DNA of 64,000 bases from Methanolobus bombayensis (GCF_017873415.1 NZ_JAGGKD010000005.1:62001-126000), one strand, 5' to 3'; positions 1-9,843 are shown, counted from the stretch's first letter. Translations and numbers: made by a program. The notes: generated by a model not told the origin, from the sequence alone.

Positions 1-1
1 C

Positions 2-931
2 TCCAAAGGTGTACGTTTCAGATGCTCAGGCGAAGAATTCATAGTTCCAAGGGACAATCGCCTTATCGTTTCATCAAGACCTAATTGGTTGCGCATCGAC
101 ATGAGTCCTGAAATGTATGAGCAGCTTTCTGACATAAGGGAGGATATCGATGGAGCTATACTTTCAGGTTACCAGATGATCAAGGAAGAATATGATGACG
201 GCACCACATACAAGGATTATGTGCAGCGTGCTGTCAATGTAATAGAACGCCTGAAGGGCTGTAATCCTCAGATGCGCCTTCACGTAGAATTCACATCCAT
301 ACAGAACAAGGTAATTCGCAAAGCATTGCTCTCAGAGATCGTGAAAAAGCATGTTACATCCCTTGGTCTTGATACCGTGGAAGTTGCAAACGCTCTCAAT
401 GTTCTTGGTTATGAGGAACTTGCATATTCCGTTATCAACAAAGGTGAGAACAGCATTGTTTCTCTTTATGAAGGTGCTGTGATGTTACTCAAAGAACTGG
501 AGCTTCAGAGAGTGCATATTCACTCACTTGGATTCTACATATGCGTGGTCTCAAAGAACCACCCTCTTGACGCGGATGCACATCGTCAGGCACTACTTTT
601 CGCATCAGCCGTGGCGGCTACACAGGCAGCAACAGGAAATATTACAGGTATCGACGACATAGATATCGGTCTTGGGGTCCCGGTGTATGATCAGGGTTAC
701 ATGGATCTGATTGAACTTGAAAAACACCTTGTCAGGAACAACATATGCTCTGCTGAAGATTTCGAGGATGGTTGCATAAGTGCGCTGGACCATAATTTAA
801 TTATCGTTCCTTCTAAGGTTGTAAAAGACCCGGTTGCAACAGTAGGAATTGGTGATGCTATCTCGGCAGGTGCTTTCGTTGCTTTACTGGCAAAAATGCC
901 GAAAATAAATATATGCAAAATAACGGAGTAA
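2..931 (+). CDS. ADP-dependent sugar kinase (phosphofructokinase/glucokinase family), 5'-truncated by window edge
   Basis: ADP-dependent glucokinase/phosphofructokinase family protein, expected to phosphorylate glucose or fructose 6-phosphate with ADP in the modified archaeal Embden-Meyerhof pathway. The reading frame is open back to base 2, and its translation before the TTG at 89 (KGVRFRCSGEEFIVPRDNR) aligns with the downstream paralogue (KGDVVSISGQEFTVPRENR). The gene therefore begins outside the window, and the TTG is not the start. Visible family features are an HVEF segment and the C-terminal TVGIGD motif, whose Asp is the expected catalytic base. It is followed after 3 bases by a second member of the same family. 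Substrate preference cannot be read from the sequence. Confidence 0.85.
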   Translation, partial: SKGVRFRCSGEEFIVPRDNRLIVSSRPNWLRIDMSPEMYEQLSDIREDIDGAILSGYQMIKEEYDDGTTYKDYVQRAVNVIERLKGCNPQMRLHVEFTSIQNKVIRKALLSEIVKKHVTSLGLDTVEVANALNVLGYEELAYSVINKGENSIVSLYEGAVMLLKELELQRVHIHSLGFYICVVSKNHPLDADAHRQALLFASAVAATQAATGNITGIDDIDIGLGVPVYDQGYMDLIELEKHLVRNNICSAEDFEDGCISALDHNLIIVPSKVVKDPVATVGIGDAISAGAFVALLAKMPKINICKITE

Positions 932-934
932 TAA

Positions 935-2344
935 ATGAATATTCTCTGTGCCTACAATGCCAATATTGATTCTATTTACCATATTGGTGGCAGTGAATTA
1001 TCTCAAATGCTCGAAGAACTAGAAGCTGAAGATCCTGCATTTGCAGACGAGTTCAATAAGAAAATAATCTCACCACCTGGTTCAATTTCTTCAAAATCTG
1101 ATTTCCTGGCAGGACTTATCGCCTGTATGCGTGAAGGCACAGGTGCAGAGTGGCTGATCAGTGATTCAAGTGTATTGGACTGGATAAAGGAGACATTCAT
1201 TGATGGTTCTTTTATGCGAATGGGCGGCAACATGGGAATAATGTCCAACGTCCTTTCAGAACTTGGAGCTTCAAAGGTTGTGCCCAATGTAGCAAGTTTA
1301 TCAAAGTTGCAGCTTTCTTTTTTTTCTAATAAATCAATTTATCATCCATTTGAAGGAAGGCTCTATAAAAGCTCTGAACTGGAAAAAATACTTCCGGAAC
1401 ATGATAGCAATAATAAACCAGAACTCATACATTTTGTTTTTGATTTTAGAAAAGGCGATGTAGTATCTATTTCAGGACAGGAATTCACAGTTCCAAGAGA
1501 GAACAGGTTCATAGCAACCTATGATCCGCTAAATTTTGAACTTCATATGGATGCAGAATTCAGAAAATATTCAATGAATCATGTCTCGGAGATGGATGGA
1601 GCTATAATTTCCGGTTATCATATGCTTCAGGAGAATAAAAATGACTTGTCTCAGAATAATTCAGCCAATGCTTCTCCAGGGTATAAGGAAAAACTGGATA
1701 CATCCTTGAAGCAACTTCAAAGCTGGAAAGATATCCGTAGGGACTTGCACATCCATGTTGAATTCGGTCACTTTTCATCTAATGATATTGCTTTGTACGC
1801 ATTCTCTAAGCTTTCACCAATTGTGGATAGAATAGGGATGAACGAGGACGAACTTTCCATGCTTGCAAGTTTAAACGGCATTGACCCAAAGCCAATCCTT
1901 GAAATGGATTCATTCGCAATTGCAGATGCCGCAATTTCACTATGTAACGATTCAGGCCTTTGCAGGATGATCGTACATACCAGGGAATTTGTTGTTTCGG
2001 TATCATGCATGAAGAATGATGACCCTGAGGTCATAATCGAGGCAATGAACTTCGGAGCCGGGTGCGCTGCAGCTTTTGCATGTTCCGGTAAACTTGCTGA
2101 CAGGGATGCATTGCTTGGAATTGCATCTGATATTCCGGAAAGTGAATTTGGTAAAAAGGAATGTTCAAGGCTCTCACAGCATATTGAGGATAAATGGAAA
2201 TGCAGTACCGTATGCGGAATACATGACTCATATCAGGTAACCATTGTTCCGACACGTATATGTGATGATCCCATTTCAACCGTAGGACTTGGGGACACCA
2301 TATCAGCCGCTATTTTTTTAAGGGAGCTTGAACTCACTTCCTGA
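935..2344 (+). CDS. ADP-dependent sugar kinase (phosphofructokinase/glucokinase family), second tandem copy
   Basis: A 469-residue protein, full length for the ADP-dependent kinase family. It has an N-terminal strand with NANID, a GGNMGI sugar-binding-type segment at residues 97-102, an HVEF segment near residue 271 and a C-terminal GLGD at 451-454, with D454 the expected catalytic base. The family phosphorylates glucose or fructose 6-phosphate using ADP. In non-sugar-eating methanogens the usual proposed role is glycogen turnover. It is probably co-transcribed with the preceding paralogue, 3 bases away. The two copies are clearly related but well diverged, so they may have different substrates. 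This is inference. Confidence 0.85.
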   Translation: MNILCAYNANIDSIYHIGGSELSQMLEELEAEDPAFADEFNKKIISPPGSISSKSDFLAGLIACMREGTGAEWLISDSSVLDWIKETFIDGSFMRMGGNMGIMSNVLSELGASKVVPNVASLSKLQLSFFSNKSIYHPFEGRLYKSSELEKILPEHDSNNKPELIHFVFDFRKGDVVSISGQEFTVPRENRFIATYDPLNFELHMDAEFRKYSMNHVSEMDGAIISGYHMLQENKNDLSQNNSANASPGYKEKLDTSLKQLQSWKDIRRDLHIHVEFGHFSSNDIALYAFSKLSPIVDRIGMNEDELSMLASLNGIDPKPILEMDSFAIADAAISLCNDSGLCRMIVHTREFVVSVSCMKNDDPEVIIEAMNFGAGCAAAFACSGKLADRDALLGIASDIPESEFGKKECSRLSQHIEDKWKCSTVCGIHDSYQVTIVPTRICDDPISTVGLGDTISAAIFLRELELTS

Positions 2345-2345
2345 C

Positions 2346-3182
2346 ATGTATACTCTTTTCTCAGAGAATTTCAATCTTGATTATACTCTTGATTGCGGTC
2401 AGGTCTTCCGCTGGGACCTGATAGATGGCTGGTGGACCGGGGTTGTGAATGGCCATGTTGCAAGGTTGCAGCAGGACAGGGAAAGTGGTGAGGTTCTGGT
2501 AGAATGCTCTCTGCCTAAAAGTTTCTTTGAGAATTACTTCCGTTTTGACGATGATCTGGATTCCATTCTTCAGGAAGTGAATAAGGATGAGTTCATGGAT
2601 GAAGCCATAAACAAGTACATGGGACTCCGTCTTATCAGACAGGACCCCTGGGAGTGTCTGATATCCTACATGCTTGCAACAGCATGGAGTATCCCTAACA
2701 TCAAGCGTGCGATTTCAATGATGTGCAAGAACTACGGAAAAGAGATTGAGGATGGTTACTACCGTTTTCCTGAACCTGATGAACTTGTTCATGCATGTGA
2801 TGATGACCTGAGAGCATGCAAGCTTGGTTTCAGGGGTGGCCGTGTTATTAAGGCTGCAAGACATGTTGAAGATGGTACTCTGATTCTTGATGATATTTTC
2901 AAGGTGGATTATGAGGAAGCCAAGCAGAGATTGATGTTCCTTGAAGGCATCGGTGAGAAGGTCGCGGATTGTATTCTACTTTTTGCATTTGAGAAGATGG
3001 AAGCATTTCCTGTAGATACTCATGTTGAAAAGGTTGTGAAAACCGTATATGGGAATCATGAATATTTCAATGGGAATGCAACCAAAAGCAAAATCGGTAA
3101 TTGGGGAAGAATGTATTTTGGGCACTACTGTGGCTATGCGCAGCAGTATTTCTTCTATCAAAAAAGACTTGAAGGACTTTGA
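2346..3182 (+). CDS. ogg: 8-oxoguanine DNA glycosylase, Ogg1 type
   Basis: Base-excision repair glycosylase/AP lyase for 8-oxoguanine. It has an N-terminal Ogg1-type domain (CGQVFRW) and a helix-hairpin-helix GPD domain reading GIGEKVADC ... FPVDTHV. Counting from the ATG at 2346, K205 is the expected Schiff-base lysine and D224 the catalytic aspartate. At 278 residues it has the usual length for archaeal/eukaryal-type Ogg1. A TTG at 2328 could add six residues, but the AGGGAG at 2321-2326 is only one base from it, so I prefer the ATG just after the kinase stop. It is read in the same direction as the two kinases, without a gap. The tail converges on the minus-strand cca gene. Confidence 0.88.
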   Translation: MYTLFSENFNLDYTLDCGQVFRWDLIDGWWTGVVNGHVARLQQDRESGEVLVECSLPKSFFENYFRFDDDLDSILQEVNKDEFMDEAINKYMGLRLIRQDPWECLISYMLATAWSIPNIKRAISMMCKNYGKEIEDGYYRFPEPDELVHACDDDLRACKLGFRGGRVIKAARHVEDGTLILDDIFKVDYEEAKQRLMFLEGIGEKVADCILLFAFEKMEAFPVDTHVEKVVKTVYGNHEYFNGNATKSKIGNWGRMYFGHYCGYAQQYFFYQKRLEGL

Positions 3183-3221
3183 GTCTTACAGGTGCGGGTC
3201 TGGCTGTAATACGATGGTTAG

Positions 3222-4568
3222 TTACTTTCCCTGTTCCCATTTTCTAAGGAATTTTCTGAAATCGGAATCATTTACCTTGGCGATGTCTGTGTTCTCAAGT
3301 ATGGTAAAACCTGACTCTACTGTTTTACCAAGATGTTTTCCCAGAGAACAGTGTTGTATCCTCTCCTCAAGCAGTTCTTTTGCTGTGGTGAACTTGCGCC
3401 TGATATCAGCAATATAGAATCCATCCTCAATGTAGAGAGAGAAAAGCTCATCTGAACCTTTGTATTTGTCTTTGAAACCTTTTGCATGTTCACGTGACCA
3501 GACAGGTGGACCTCTATGTTTTTTGACAAATGGGAGCTGGGATGTGGTAAGCTCTATCAAAACTATCGCTTCTTCGTTTGCCCAGTATCCTGAATTGAGT
3601 ACATGAAAATCGTACTTTTCAAAGAAGGCACAGATGGATTGTTCCATTTTGTCCAGTTGCGGATATAATATATCGTCAACAACGTCAGGAGTATTAAAAG
3701 AAATGGCAACAAAGGAGCTCCTTCTTGAGGTTATCATTTCGATGACCTCATCATCTGACATAGGTTCCCTGGGTTTTGGAAAAAAGAATTCTTCGGAAGG
3801 ATTATCAGAATAAGCTCTGCATGCATCGATGAACTGGGCAAAGCGGTTCAGGGAAAGTGCTGCAGCTACATTCCTTTTAGGATCAGTAGGATCTACAACA
3901 ACTAAGGGGTCTTCGTGTTTTACTGTCCCATGTTCCAGCATGTCTATTACAAGTCCCGGTTTCCAGTTGCAGGCATTGCGTATAAGGTTGCGGAATGATC
4001 CATAGTGGACTATAAGGAGTTCAGTGAGATAACCTGAAAAACCCTGGGTCCGAAGTTCAGAACCGTAGGTTCCGGTACCTTTCATGAATTGTTTCATGAT
4101 GAGTACATCATCCTCTCTGCCGGGGATGCTCATTTTGATGAATTCATTGTGGAATGGTGTCCTGTCAACTGCGGATTTGATCTCAGATGCGGACTCAACA
4201 GCAAAGCAGGGTACAAGATCAACATCAAAACCTTTGTAATGCATGTTAAGGTAAGGATGTTCAGCATAGCGTTCCTCTACGTTAATTGCATTTCTTGCAA
4301 CTTCTCTTGCTATAAGCAGGCCGTTTGTTTCCAGTTCTTCCCGACTAACACTTTCAGGAAATGAGATAAAGATATCAAGGTCATGTGTGCCTGATATCCA
4401 TGTGTTTCTGGCTGCAGAGCCAACAAGTTTTGGCACTATGCCTTCTACTCCCTTTATTCTTGCAATAGTACTGACTTTGTTAAGTAGTTCAGAAGCAACT
4501 TCCTGCAACTTATCTTTTTCATCAGTACCTGGCTTGATCCTTTTAAGTACCTGTTCTTCGAGTGTCAT
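3222..4568 (-). CDS. cca: CCA-adding enzyme (tRNA nucleotidyltransferase, archaeal class I)
   Basis: Adds or repairs the 3' CCA of tRNAs from CTP and ATP without a nucleic-acid template. The 448-residue length is typical of archaeal class I enzymes. The nucleotidyltransferase signature is at residues 49-65 (VGSAARNTW ... HDLDIF), with D63 and D65 as the metal ligands, followed by the archaeal central and tail domains. The tRNAs in this window already encode CCA, so repair is the likely main role for them. It starts at the ATG at 4568 with no strong Shine-Dalgarno sequence. An AT-rich TATA-like stretch lies 30-50 bases upstream. It lies just downstream of proB on the same strand, but the 106-base gap holds T-rich terminator-like sequence, so it is probably transcribed separately. 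Confidence 0.95.
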   Translation of the reverse strand: MTLEEQVLKRIKPGTDEKDKLQEVASELLNKVSTIARIKGVEGIVPKLVGSAARNTWISGTHDLDIFISFPESVSREELETNGLLIAREVARNAINVEERYAEHPYLNMHYKGFDVDLVPCFAVESASEIKSAVDRTPFHNEFIKMSIPGREDDVLIMKQFMKGTGTYGSELRTQGFSGYLTELLIVHYGSFRNLIRNACNWKPGLVIDMLEHGTVKHEDPLVVVDPTDPKRNVAAALSLNRFAQFIDACRAYSDNPSEEFFFPKPREPMSDDEVIEMITSRRSSFVAISFNTPDVVDDILYPQLDKMEQSICAFFEKYDFHVLNSGYWANEEAIVLIELTTSQLPFVKKHRGPPVWSREHAKGFKDKYKGSDELFSLYIEDGFYIADIRRKFTTAKELLEERIQHCSLGKHLGKTVESGFTILENTDIAKVNDSDFRKFLRKWEQGK

Positions 4569-4674
4569 TTTTGATCTTTGGATTTGAACCTTTATAAGGA
4601 GGGCCAGTTATAAAAAAGTAATGAAGGTATTTATAAAAAAGTCAGCCGGGGTGCTCGTGGCCGATGAAGTCAGT

Positions 4675-5799
4675 TTAACAAATTCCGATATTTTCTTTCT
4701 TGATTACATGATTATAATTCTTGTAACCAAGAATGTCAGCAATCATGTCGGTATGCTGTCCTTTGACCTGTTCCAGTTCTTCAGAGGTGTAGTCTGTTAT
4801 TCCTTTTGCAAAGACCATACCTTCACAGATTACATCCACAATTTCTCCTCTGTCAAAAGCGCCACTCACTCCTGTGACTCCTGATGGAAGCAGGCTCATA
4901 CTGTTAAGTATTGCTTCCCTTGCACCGGCATCAACTTCTATTGATCCACAGGATTTTGAAAGCAGTATCCAGCGGATCCTGTTCTTGTGTACGTCCTGAT
5001 TGGCAAGGAACAGTGTACCAATATCTTCTCCTGAAAGCACTTTTGTAACCACATTCTCAGTTGCGCTGTTTGTAATGATCATATAGCAGCCTGACATGTA
5101 GCAAATCTTGGCAGCCTCGATCTTGGTTCTCATACCACCAACACCTTTCATGCTTGTAGGGTTACCCCCATAGCTTTCGATTTCAGGAGTAATTTCTTCA
5201 ACAAGACTCAGGAGTTTAGCATTATGATTGCGTTTTGGGTTCTTATCGTAAAGGCCGTCAATATCTGAAAGAATTATGAGGAGATCGGCTTCCATTTTAC
5301 TGGCAACCATTGCGGAAAGTTTGTCGTTGTCACCGAATGTTGCTTCTATCTCATTGACAGATGTGCTGTCATTCTCATTGATAATTGGTATTACACCATA
5401 GCTCAGAAGGGTGGAAATACTGTTCCTGAGATTGAGATATGTAAGTCTGTTTGAGAATGATTCGTATGTCAGGAGAATCTGGGCTACCTTCAGGTTGTGC
5501 TTTGAAAAGGATTCGCACCATTGTTGCATGAGTACGCCCTGGCCGACAGCGGCACATGCCTGTCTGACCGGTATTTCTTTTGGACGGGTGTCAAAATCAA
5601 GGATGTCAATACCAATACCGATGGCTCCTGAGCTTACCAGGATGACCTTTTTTCCCATTTCATGAAGTTCGGCAACCTGTGCAGCCATGTTTTCCATGAA
5701 CTCTTTGTTGAGCTTTCCGTCTTCGGTATTGATGGATGATGTTCCAATTTTTACAACTATTCTGTTCACATCGTTGAAGAGCTCTTTCCTGTCGTACAA
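4675..5799 (-). CDS. proB: Glutamate 5-kinase
   Basis: First step of proline synthesis: phosphorylates glutamate to gamma-glutamyl phosphate with ATP. The N-terminal amino-acid kinase domain shows VVKIGTSSI and VSSGAIGIG, with the IINEND substrate segment mid-domain. The last ~90 residues look like the PUA domain common in bacterial-type ProB. At 374 residues it is the usual length. The start is a TTG (minus strand, 5799) with AGGAG eight bases upstream. It is second in a proA-proB operon, 36 bases after proA. ProB is the feedback-controlled enzyme in characterised systems. No proC is visible nearby. Confidence 0.95.
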   Translation of the reverse strand: MYDRKELFNDVNRIVVKIGTSSINTEDGKLNKEFMENMAAQVAELHEMGKKVILVSSGAIGIGIDILDFDTRPKEIPVRQACAAVGQGVLMQQWCESFSKHNLKVAQILLTYESFSNRLTYLNLRNSISTLLSYGVIPIINENDSTSVNEIEATFGDNDKLSAMVASKMEADLLIILSDIDGLYDKNPKRNHNAKLLSLVEEITPEIESYGGNPTSMKGVGGMRTKIEAAKICYMSGCYMIITNSATENVVTKVLSGEDIGTLFLANQDVHKNRIRWILLSKSCGSIEVDAGAREAILNSMSLLPSGVTGVSGAFDRGEIVDVICEGMVFAKGITDYTSEELEQVKGQHTDMIADILGYKNYNHVIKKENIGIC

Positions 5800-5835
5800 A
5801 AGTGATGCTCCTGCGTGTTTTAGTGTTGTTCCTTC

Positions 5836-7191
5836 TTACTTTCTGGAAACTGCATCACCGACTTTCTTGTTGAGCTTACGGTGAGTGAATTTCTTAGCTT
5901 CATCTCCGGTGTAGTCTGCAACTTTGTCTCCGTTGCCTACTAATATATATTTGTAGATGAGAAGTCCTTCCATTCCCACAGGACCACGTGCATGTATTTT
6001 GTTTGTGCTGATTCCGACTTCTGCTCCTTTTCCATAACGGAAGCCGTCTGCAAATCTGGTTGATGCGTTGAGCATTACGCTGGATGAATCAATAAGGTCT
6101 GTGAACTTCTTCTTCTTGAGTTCGTTCTCTGTAATGATGCCGTCTGTGTGGTGTGAACCGTAGTTATTGATGTGCTCAATGGCTTCATCCATAGACTCTA
6201 CTATCTTTATGGAGAGTGTGAGGTCGTTGTACTCGGTTCTCCAGTCATCTTCAATGGCTCTGGCTATACTTTTAAGGAAATCTATCTGTCCGAGTATCTC
6301 AAAGGATGTTTCATCACAACGCATCTGGACGCCTGCGTCATCATACATCCTTGCCATCTTTGGCAGGAACTTGTCAGCGATCTCTGAGTTTACAAGCAGT
6401 GTCTCCATTGCGTTACATACAGCAGGGTACTGTACTTTTGAATCGAAACAGACTTCGTATGCTTTTGAAAGGTCTGCTTCATCGTCAACATAAACATGAC
6501 AGATACCGTCTGCGTGTCCGAGTACCGGAATCTTGGTGTTGTCCTGCATGTATTTGACAAATGCATTTGAACCTCTTGGGATGAGCAGGTCGATGTATGC
6601 ATCCATGCTGAGAATATCGTTGACCTCTTCCCTTGTTTCCATGAGCTGGAATGCGCCGGTTGGCATTCCTTTTACGGATTCTGCGGCTTCATTTAATAAG
6701 TCGAAAATTGTGCGGTTGGAGTTGAGTGCCTCGCTTCCACCTTTGAATATGGTTGCATTGCCGCTTTTAAGGCATAAGGACATGACCTGTGGAACTACAT
6801 CTGGACGTGCTTCAAATATTACTCCGATAAGTCCGATCGGGCAGCTTACCTGATAGAGTTCAAGTCCCTGATCAAGTTCAAGTGCATCGATAGTTTCACC
6901 CACAGGGTCTTCAAGTTTAATCACATCACGGATGCCGTCTATCATTCCGCTGATCTTGCTGTCGCTGACCTTGAGCCTGTCTACAAGAGCCTGGGAAAGT
7001 TCTCCTTTCCTTTTGAGCTTCTCTGCCGCCTCAATGTCTTTCTGGTTTGCTTCGAGTATCTTATCGCGATTATCGTCAAGTGCCTGTGCCATTGCTTCAA
7101 GGGCAACATTTTTTGTGTTTGTGCTGACACTTGCAAGAATAATGGAAGCCTTTTTTGCCTCAATGACCTTTTCTTCAATTTCAAGAACCAT
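5836..7191 (-). CDS. proA: Gamma-glutamyl phosphate reductase (glutamate-5-semialdehyde dehydrogenase)
   Basis: Second step of proline synthesis: NADPH-dependent reduction of gamma-glutamyl phosphate to glutamate semialdehyde. It belongs to the aldehyde-dehydrogenase superfamily. The catalytic cysteine is C259 in YPAVCNAME, and the cofactor-binding segment includes GVIFEARPDVVPQ. It has 451 residues, slightly longer than the common ~420. It starts at the ATG at 7191 with an AAGGTGG Shine-Dalgarno sequence seven bases upstream (complement of 7199-7205). It is the promoter-proximal gene of proA-proB and is divergent from iorA across a 229-base region. Confidence 0.95.
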   Translation of the reverse strand: MVLEIEEKVIEAKKASIILASVSTNTKNVALEAMAQALDDNRDKILEANQKDIEAAEKLKRKGELSQALVDRLKVSDSKISGMIDGIRDVIKLEDPVGETIDALELDQGLELYQVSCPIGLIGVIFEARPDVVPQVMSLCLKSGNATIFKGGSEALNSNRTIFDLLNEAAESVKGMPTGAFQLMETREEVNDILSMDAYIDLLIPRGSNAFVKYMQDNTKIPVLGHADGICHVYVDDEADLSKAYEVCFDSKVQYPAVCNAMETLLVNSEIADKFLPKMARMYDDAGVQMRCDETSFEILGQIDFLKSIARAIEDDWRTEYNDLTLSIKIVESMDEAIEHINNYGSHHTDGIITENELKKKKFTDLIDSSSVMLNASTRFADGFRYGKGAEVGISTNKIHARGPVGMEGLLIYKYILVGNGDKVADYTGDEAKKFTHRKLNKKVGDAVSRK

Positions 7192-7230
7192 GAATAAACC
7201 ACCTTGGGTTTGTTAAAAGAGTGATGTCAG

Positions 7231-7246
7231 ATTATATACTATAGAG
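7231..7246 (-). promoter_or_regulatory. Candidate TATA box for proAB
   Basis: On the minus strand this reads TAGTATATAAT, an archaeal TATA-type element about 40 bases upstream of the proA start. It lies in the intergenic region shared with divergent iorA. Assigned by motif and position only. Confidence 0.4.
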
Positions 7247-7420
7247 GTATTGCACATAGTTCTTTGGTTTTATATTTGTCGATTATGTGATAGTTTGATT
7301 CTTGGATTTTCTATGTTTATATTTATTGCAAATCAACATGCTCTGACATATGCTAACACGCAACACTCTTCCAGATATCTTTATTAATAATCATTAAGTA
7401 TGGGCTAACAGGAGATTAAC

Positions 7421-9250
7421 ATGAGCACACGCGAGTACATGCTGGGAAACGTTGCAATTGCACGCGGTATCGTGGAAGGAGGCGGACAGGTAATATCCGG
7501 TTATCCCGGAACACCTTCCTCTGAGGTCATCGGTACACTGGCAGGAATGAAGGAAAGAGACTTTTACGTAGAGTGGTCGGTCAATGAGAAAGTTGCCCTT
7601 GAAGTAGCAGCCGGAGCTGCAATGACTGGTGTGCGTTCAGTAGCAACCATGAAACACGTCGGTTTAAACGTAGCAGCAGACCCGTTACTCACACTTGCCT
7701 ACACAGGTGTCAAAGGCAGCATGATAATAATCGTAGCAGACGACCCGTCATGTCACTCATCACAGAATGAGCAGGACACCCGCAGGTACTCACAATTCTC
7801 ACTCATACCATGTCTTGACCCTTCCACACCACAGGAAGCCAAGGATATGATCCCCTACGCATTTGAATTTTCAAACAAGGTTCAGATGCCTATTATCTTC
7901 AGACCTACAACCCGTATCTCACATGGAAAATCCGACATAGAACTTGGACCGGTAGAAGAAACAAGACCTGCAGCAGAGTTTGTAAAGGAACTGGAACGCT
8001 GGGTCATGGTCCCAAAGAATGCAAGGATACAGCACCCTCACCTTCTTGAGATTCAGAAAACCATGCAGGAAGAACTTGAGAACTCACCATGGAACTCTCT
8101 TGAACTCGCAGATGGCGCAAAGGTCGGAGTCATAGCATCAGGCATTGCTTCAGTCTATGCAAAAGAAGCTGTCATCAAACAGGGAATCAATGCTTCATTC
8201 CTGAAGATCGGAACCTGTCCTCTTCCAGAAAATAAGATTCGCACCCTCATGGAGAATACAGAGAAGATAATCATCTTCGAGGAAATGGAGCCAGTAGTTG
8301 AGGAACAGGTAAGGATAATCGCACAGGAAACCGGCTCAAGCGTAGAAATAATCGGAAAGCTCCAGGGCCCGGTGCCAAGAATCTACGAACTGAACACCGA
8401 TATCTGTGCAGATGTTCTTGCAGAGGTCCTTGAACTTGAAAGACCGGATGTCCCGGCAGAAGTTGCAGAGGACTTCGATTACGACAGATGCAGGATCGAC
8501 CTTCCAATGCGTCCTCCTGTCATGTGTCCGGGATGTTCCCACAGGGCAAGTTTCCATGTCATGAAAAAGGTCTACGGCAAGGATGCTATCTTCCCAAGTG
8601 ATATCGGTTGTTACACACTGGGTATCCAGAGCGGCACAGTTGACACAACACTCTGTATGGGTGGGAGCATAACCGTAGCAAGTGGAATGTATCAGGCAGG
8701 AGAGAAAAAACCTATCTGCTGCTCTATCGGGGATTCGACATTCTTCCATACGGGAGTAAATGGCCTGCTTAATTCTATCTATAATAATGCGGACATAACA
8801 GTAACTATAGTAGACAATCGCACAACAGCAATGACCGGTCACCAGCCAAATCCCGGAATGGGCAAGCTTGCAACAGGTGAGCCAACCGTTGAAGTTTCTC
8901 TTGAGGAGTTATGTAAGAGCATGGGTGCCGGCTTTGTTGAAACAGTTGATCCTTATGATCTTGAAAAGACAGAAGAGGTCTTTAAAAGGGCAAAGGAATA
9001 TGAGGGAACATCGGTCGTTATCACGAGGCAGTTCTGCGTCATTGATGCAAAACGTTCCGGTATTCGCAGGAAACCATTTACAATCGATGCTGAGGAATGT
9101 GTAGGGTGCAAACTGTGTGTGAATCTTGGTTGTCCTGCAATTGAGTTTGACACTACTACAAAGAAAGCATCTATCAATGCAATGTGCACAGGCTGTGGAG
9201 TATGTGCAGCCCTGTGTAAGTTTGATGCCATCACGGAGGTGAAGAAATGA
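7421..9250 (+). CDS. iorA: Indolepyruvate ferredoxin oxidoreductase, alpha subunit
   Basis: Large subunit of the enzyme that oxidatively decarboxylates aryl-pyruvates (from Trp, Phe, Tyr) to aryl-acetyl-CoA, or in methanogens runs in reverse to make aromatic amino acids from aryl acids, using ferredoxin. The 609 residues include an N-terminal pyrimidine-binding domain (SGYPGTPSSEV), a thiamine-PP domain beginning at MCPGCSHR near residue 367 with GDSTFFHTG, and two C-terminal 4Fe-4S motifs: CVGCKLCVNLGC (~560-571) and CTGCGVCAALC (~589-599). It starts at an ATG with AGGAG upstream and overlaps iorB by four bases (ATGA). Confidence 0.95.
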   Translation: MSTREYMLGNVAIARGIVEGGGQVISGYPGTPSSEVIGTLAGMKERDFYVEWSVNEKVALEVAAGAAMTGVRSVATMKHVGLNVAADPLLTLAYTGVKGSMIIIVADDPSCHSSQNEQDTRRYSQFSLIPCLDPSTPQEAKDMIPYAFEFSNKVQMPIIFRPTTRISHGKSDIELGPVEETRPAAEFVKELERWVMVPKNARIQHPHLLEIQKTMQEELENSPWNSLELADGAKVGVIASGIASVYAKEAVIKQGINASFLKIGTCPLPENKIRTLMENTEKIIIFEEMEPVVEEQVRIIAQETGSSVEIIGKLQGPVPRIYELNTDICADVLAEVLELERPDVPAEVAEDFDYDRCRIDLPMRPPVMCPGCSHRASFHVMKKVYGKDAIFPSDIGCYTLGIQSGTVDTTLCMGGSITVASGMYQAGEKKPICCSIGDSTFFHTGVNGLLNSIYNNADITVTIVDNRTTAMTGHQPNPGMGKLATGEPTVEVSLEELCKSMGAGFVETVDPYDLEKTEEVFKRAKEYEGTSVVITRQFCVIDAKRSGIRRKPFTIDAEECVGCKLCVNLGCPAIEFDTTTKKASINAMCTGCGVCAALCKFDAITEVKK

Positions 9251-9843
9251 GTGCTGAAGGAATATCCAAATTTGATCTTGTAATCGCCGGTGTCGGTGGG
9301 CAGGGTACTATACTTGCATCTGACATAATCGGTAAGGCTGCTGTCAAAGAAAATATGTCCGTACGTGCAGCAGAAACACATGGAATGGCACAGCGTGGTG
9401 GATCAGTGGTCAACCATATCAGGATCGGCTGTGAACTTGGTTCTATGATCCCAATGAAAGGAGCTGACGTTCTGCTTGCACTCGAACCAAGTGAGGCGCT
9501 CAGGTATCTTGAATTCCTTTCTGATGATGGTACTATTATAGTAAATACCAAACCGATTCTTCCGGTAACTGTCACCTCGGGACTTTGTTCCTATCCGGAT
9601 GTTGATGCAATTATTGCAAAGCTGGAAGAGACTCATAAGGTTAAGGCTTTTAATGCAACTGAACTTGCAAAAGAAGCAGGCCATCCACAGTCCATGAATG
9701 TTGTTATGGTGGGTGCGGTCTCGAACTACCTGCCAATATCAGTTGATACTCTGGTTGGATGTGTCAGAGATCTTGTCCCTCCGAAAACCATTGATATCAA
9801 CGTAAAGGCTTTTGAGATGGGCATGTATGTTACACAGGGATGA
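9247..9843 (+). CDS. iorB: Indolepyruvate ferredoxin oxidoreductase, beta subunit
   Basis: Small (gamma-domain-type) partner of IorA. It has 198 residues with the nucleotide/cofactor-type GVGGQG loop at 15-20 and the AETHGMAQRGGSV segment typical of 2-oxoacid:ferredoxin oxidoreductase gamma domains. Translationally coupled to iorA through a four-base overlap. The stop codon lies inside a terminator-like hairpin, so the operon ends here. Confidence 0.95.
   Translation: MSAEGISKFDLVIAGVGGQGTILASDIIGKAAVKENMSVRAAETHGMAQRGGSVVNHIRIGCELGSMIPMKGADVLLALEPSEALRYLEFLSDDGTIIVNTKPILPVTVTSGLCSYPDVDAIIAKLEETHKVKAFNATELAKEAGHPQSMNVVMVGAVSNYLPISVDTLVGCVRDLVPPKTIDINVKAFEMGMYVTQG

Noticed and set aside
8336-8842. 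168-codon open frame opposite iorA
   Set aside because: It lies inside a clear iorA coding sequence and has no recognisable domain; a shadow frame.
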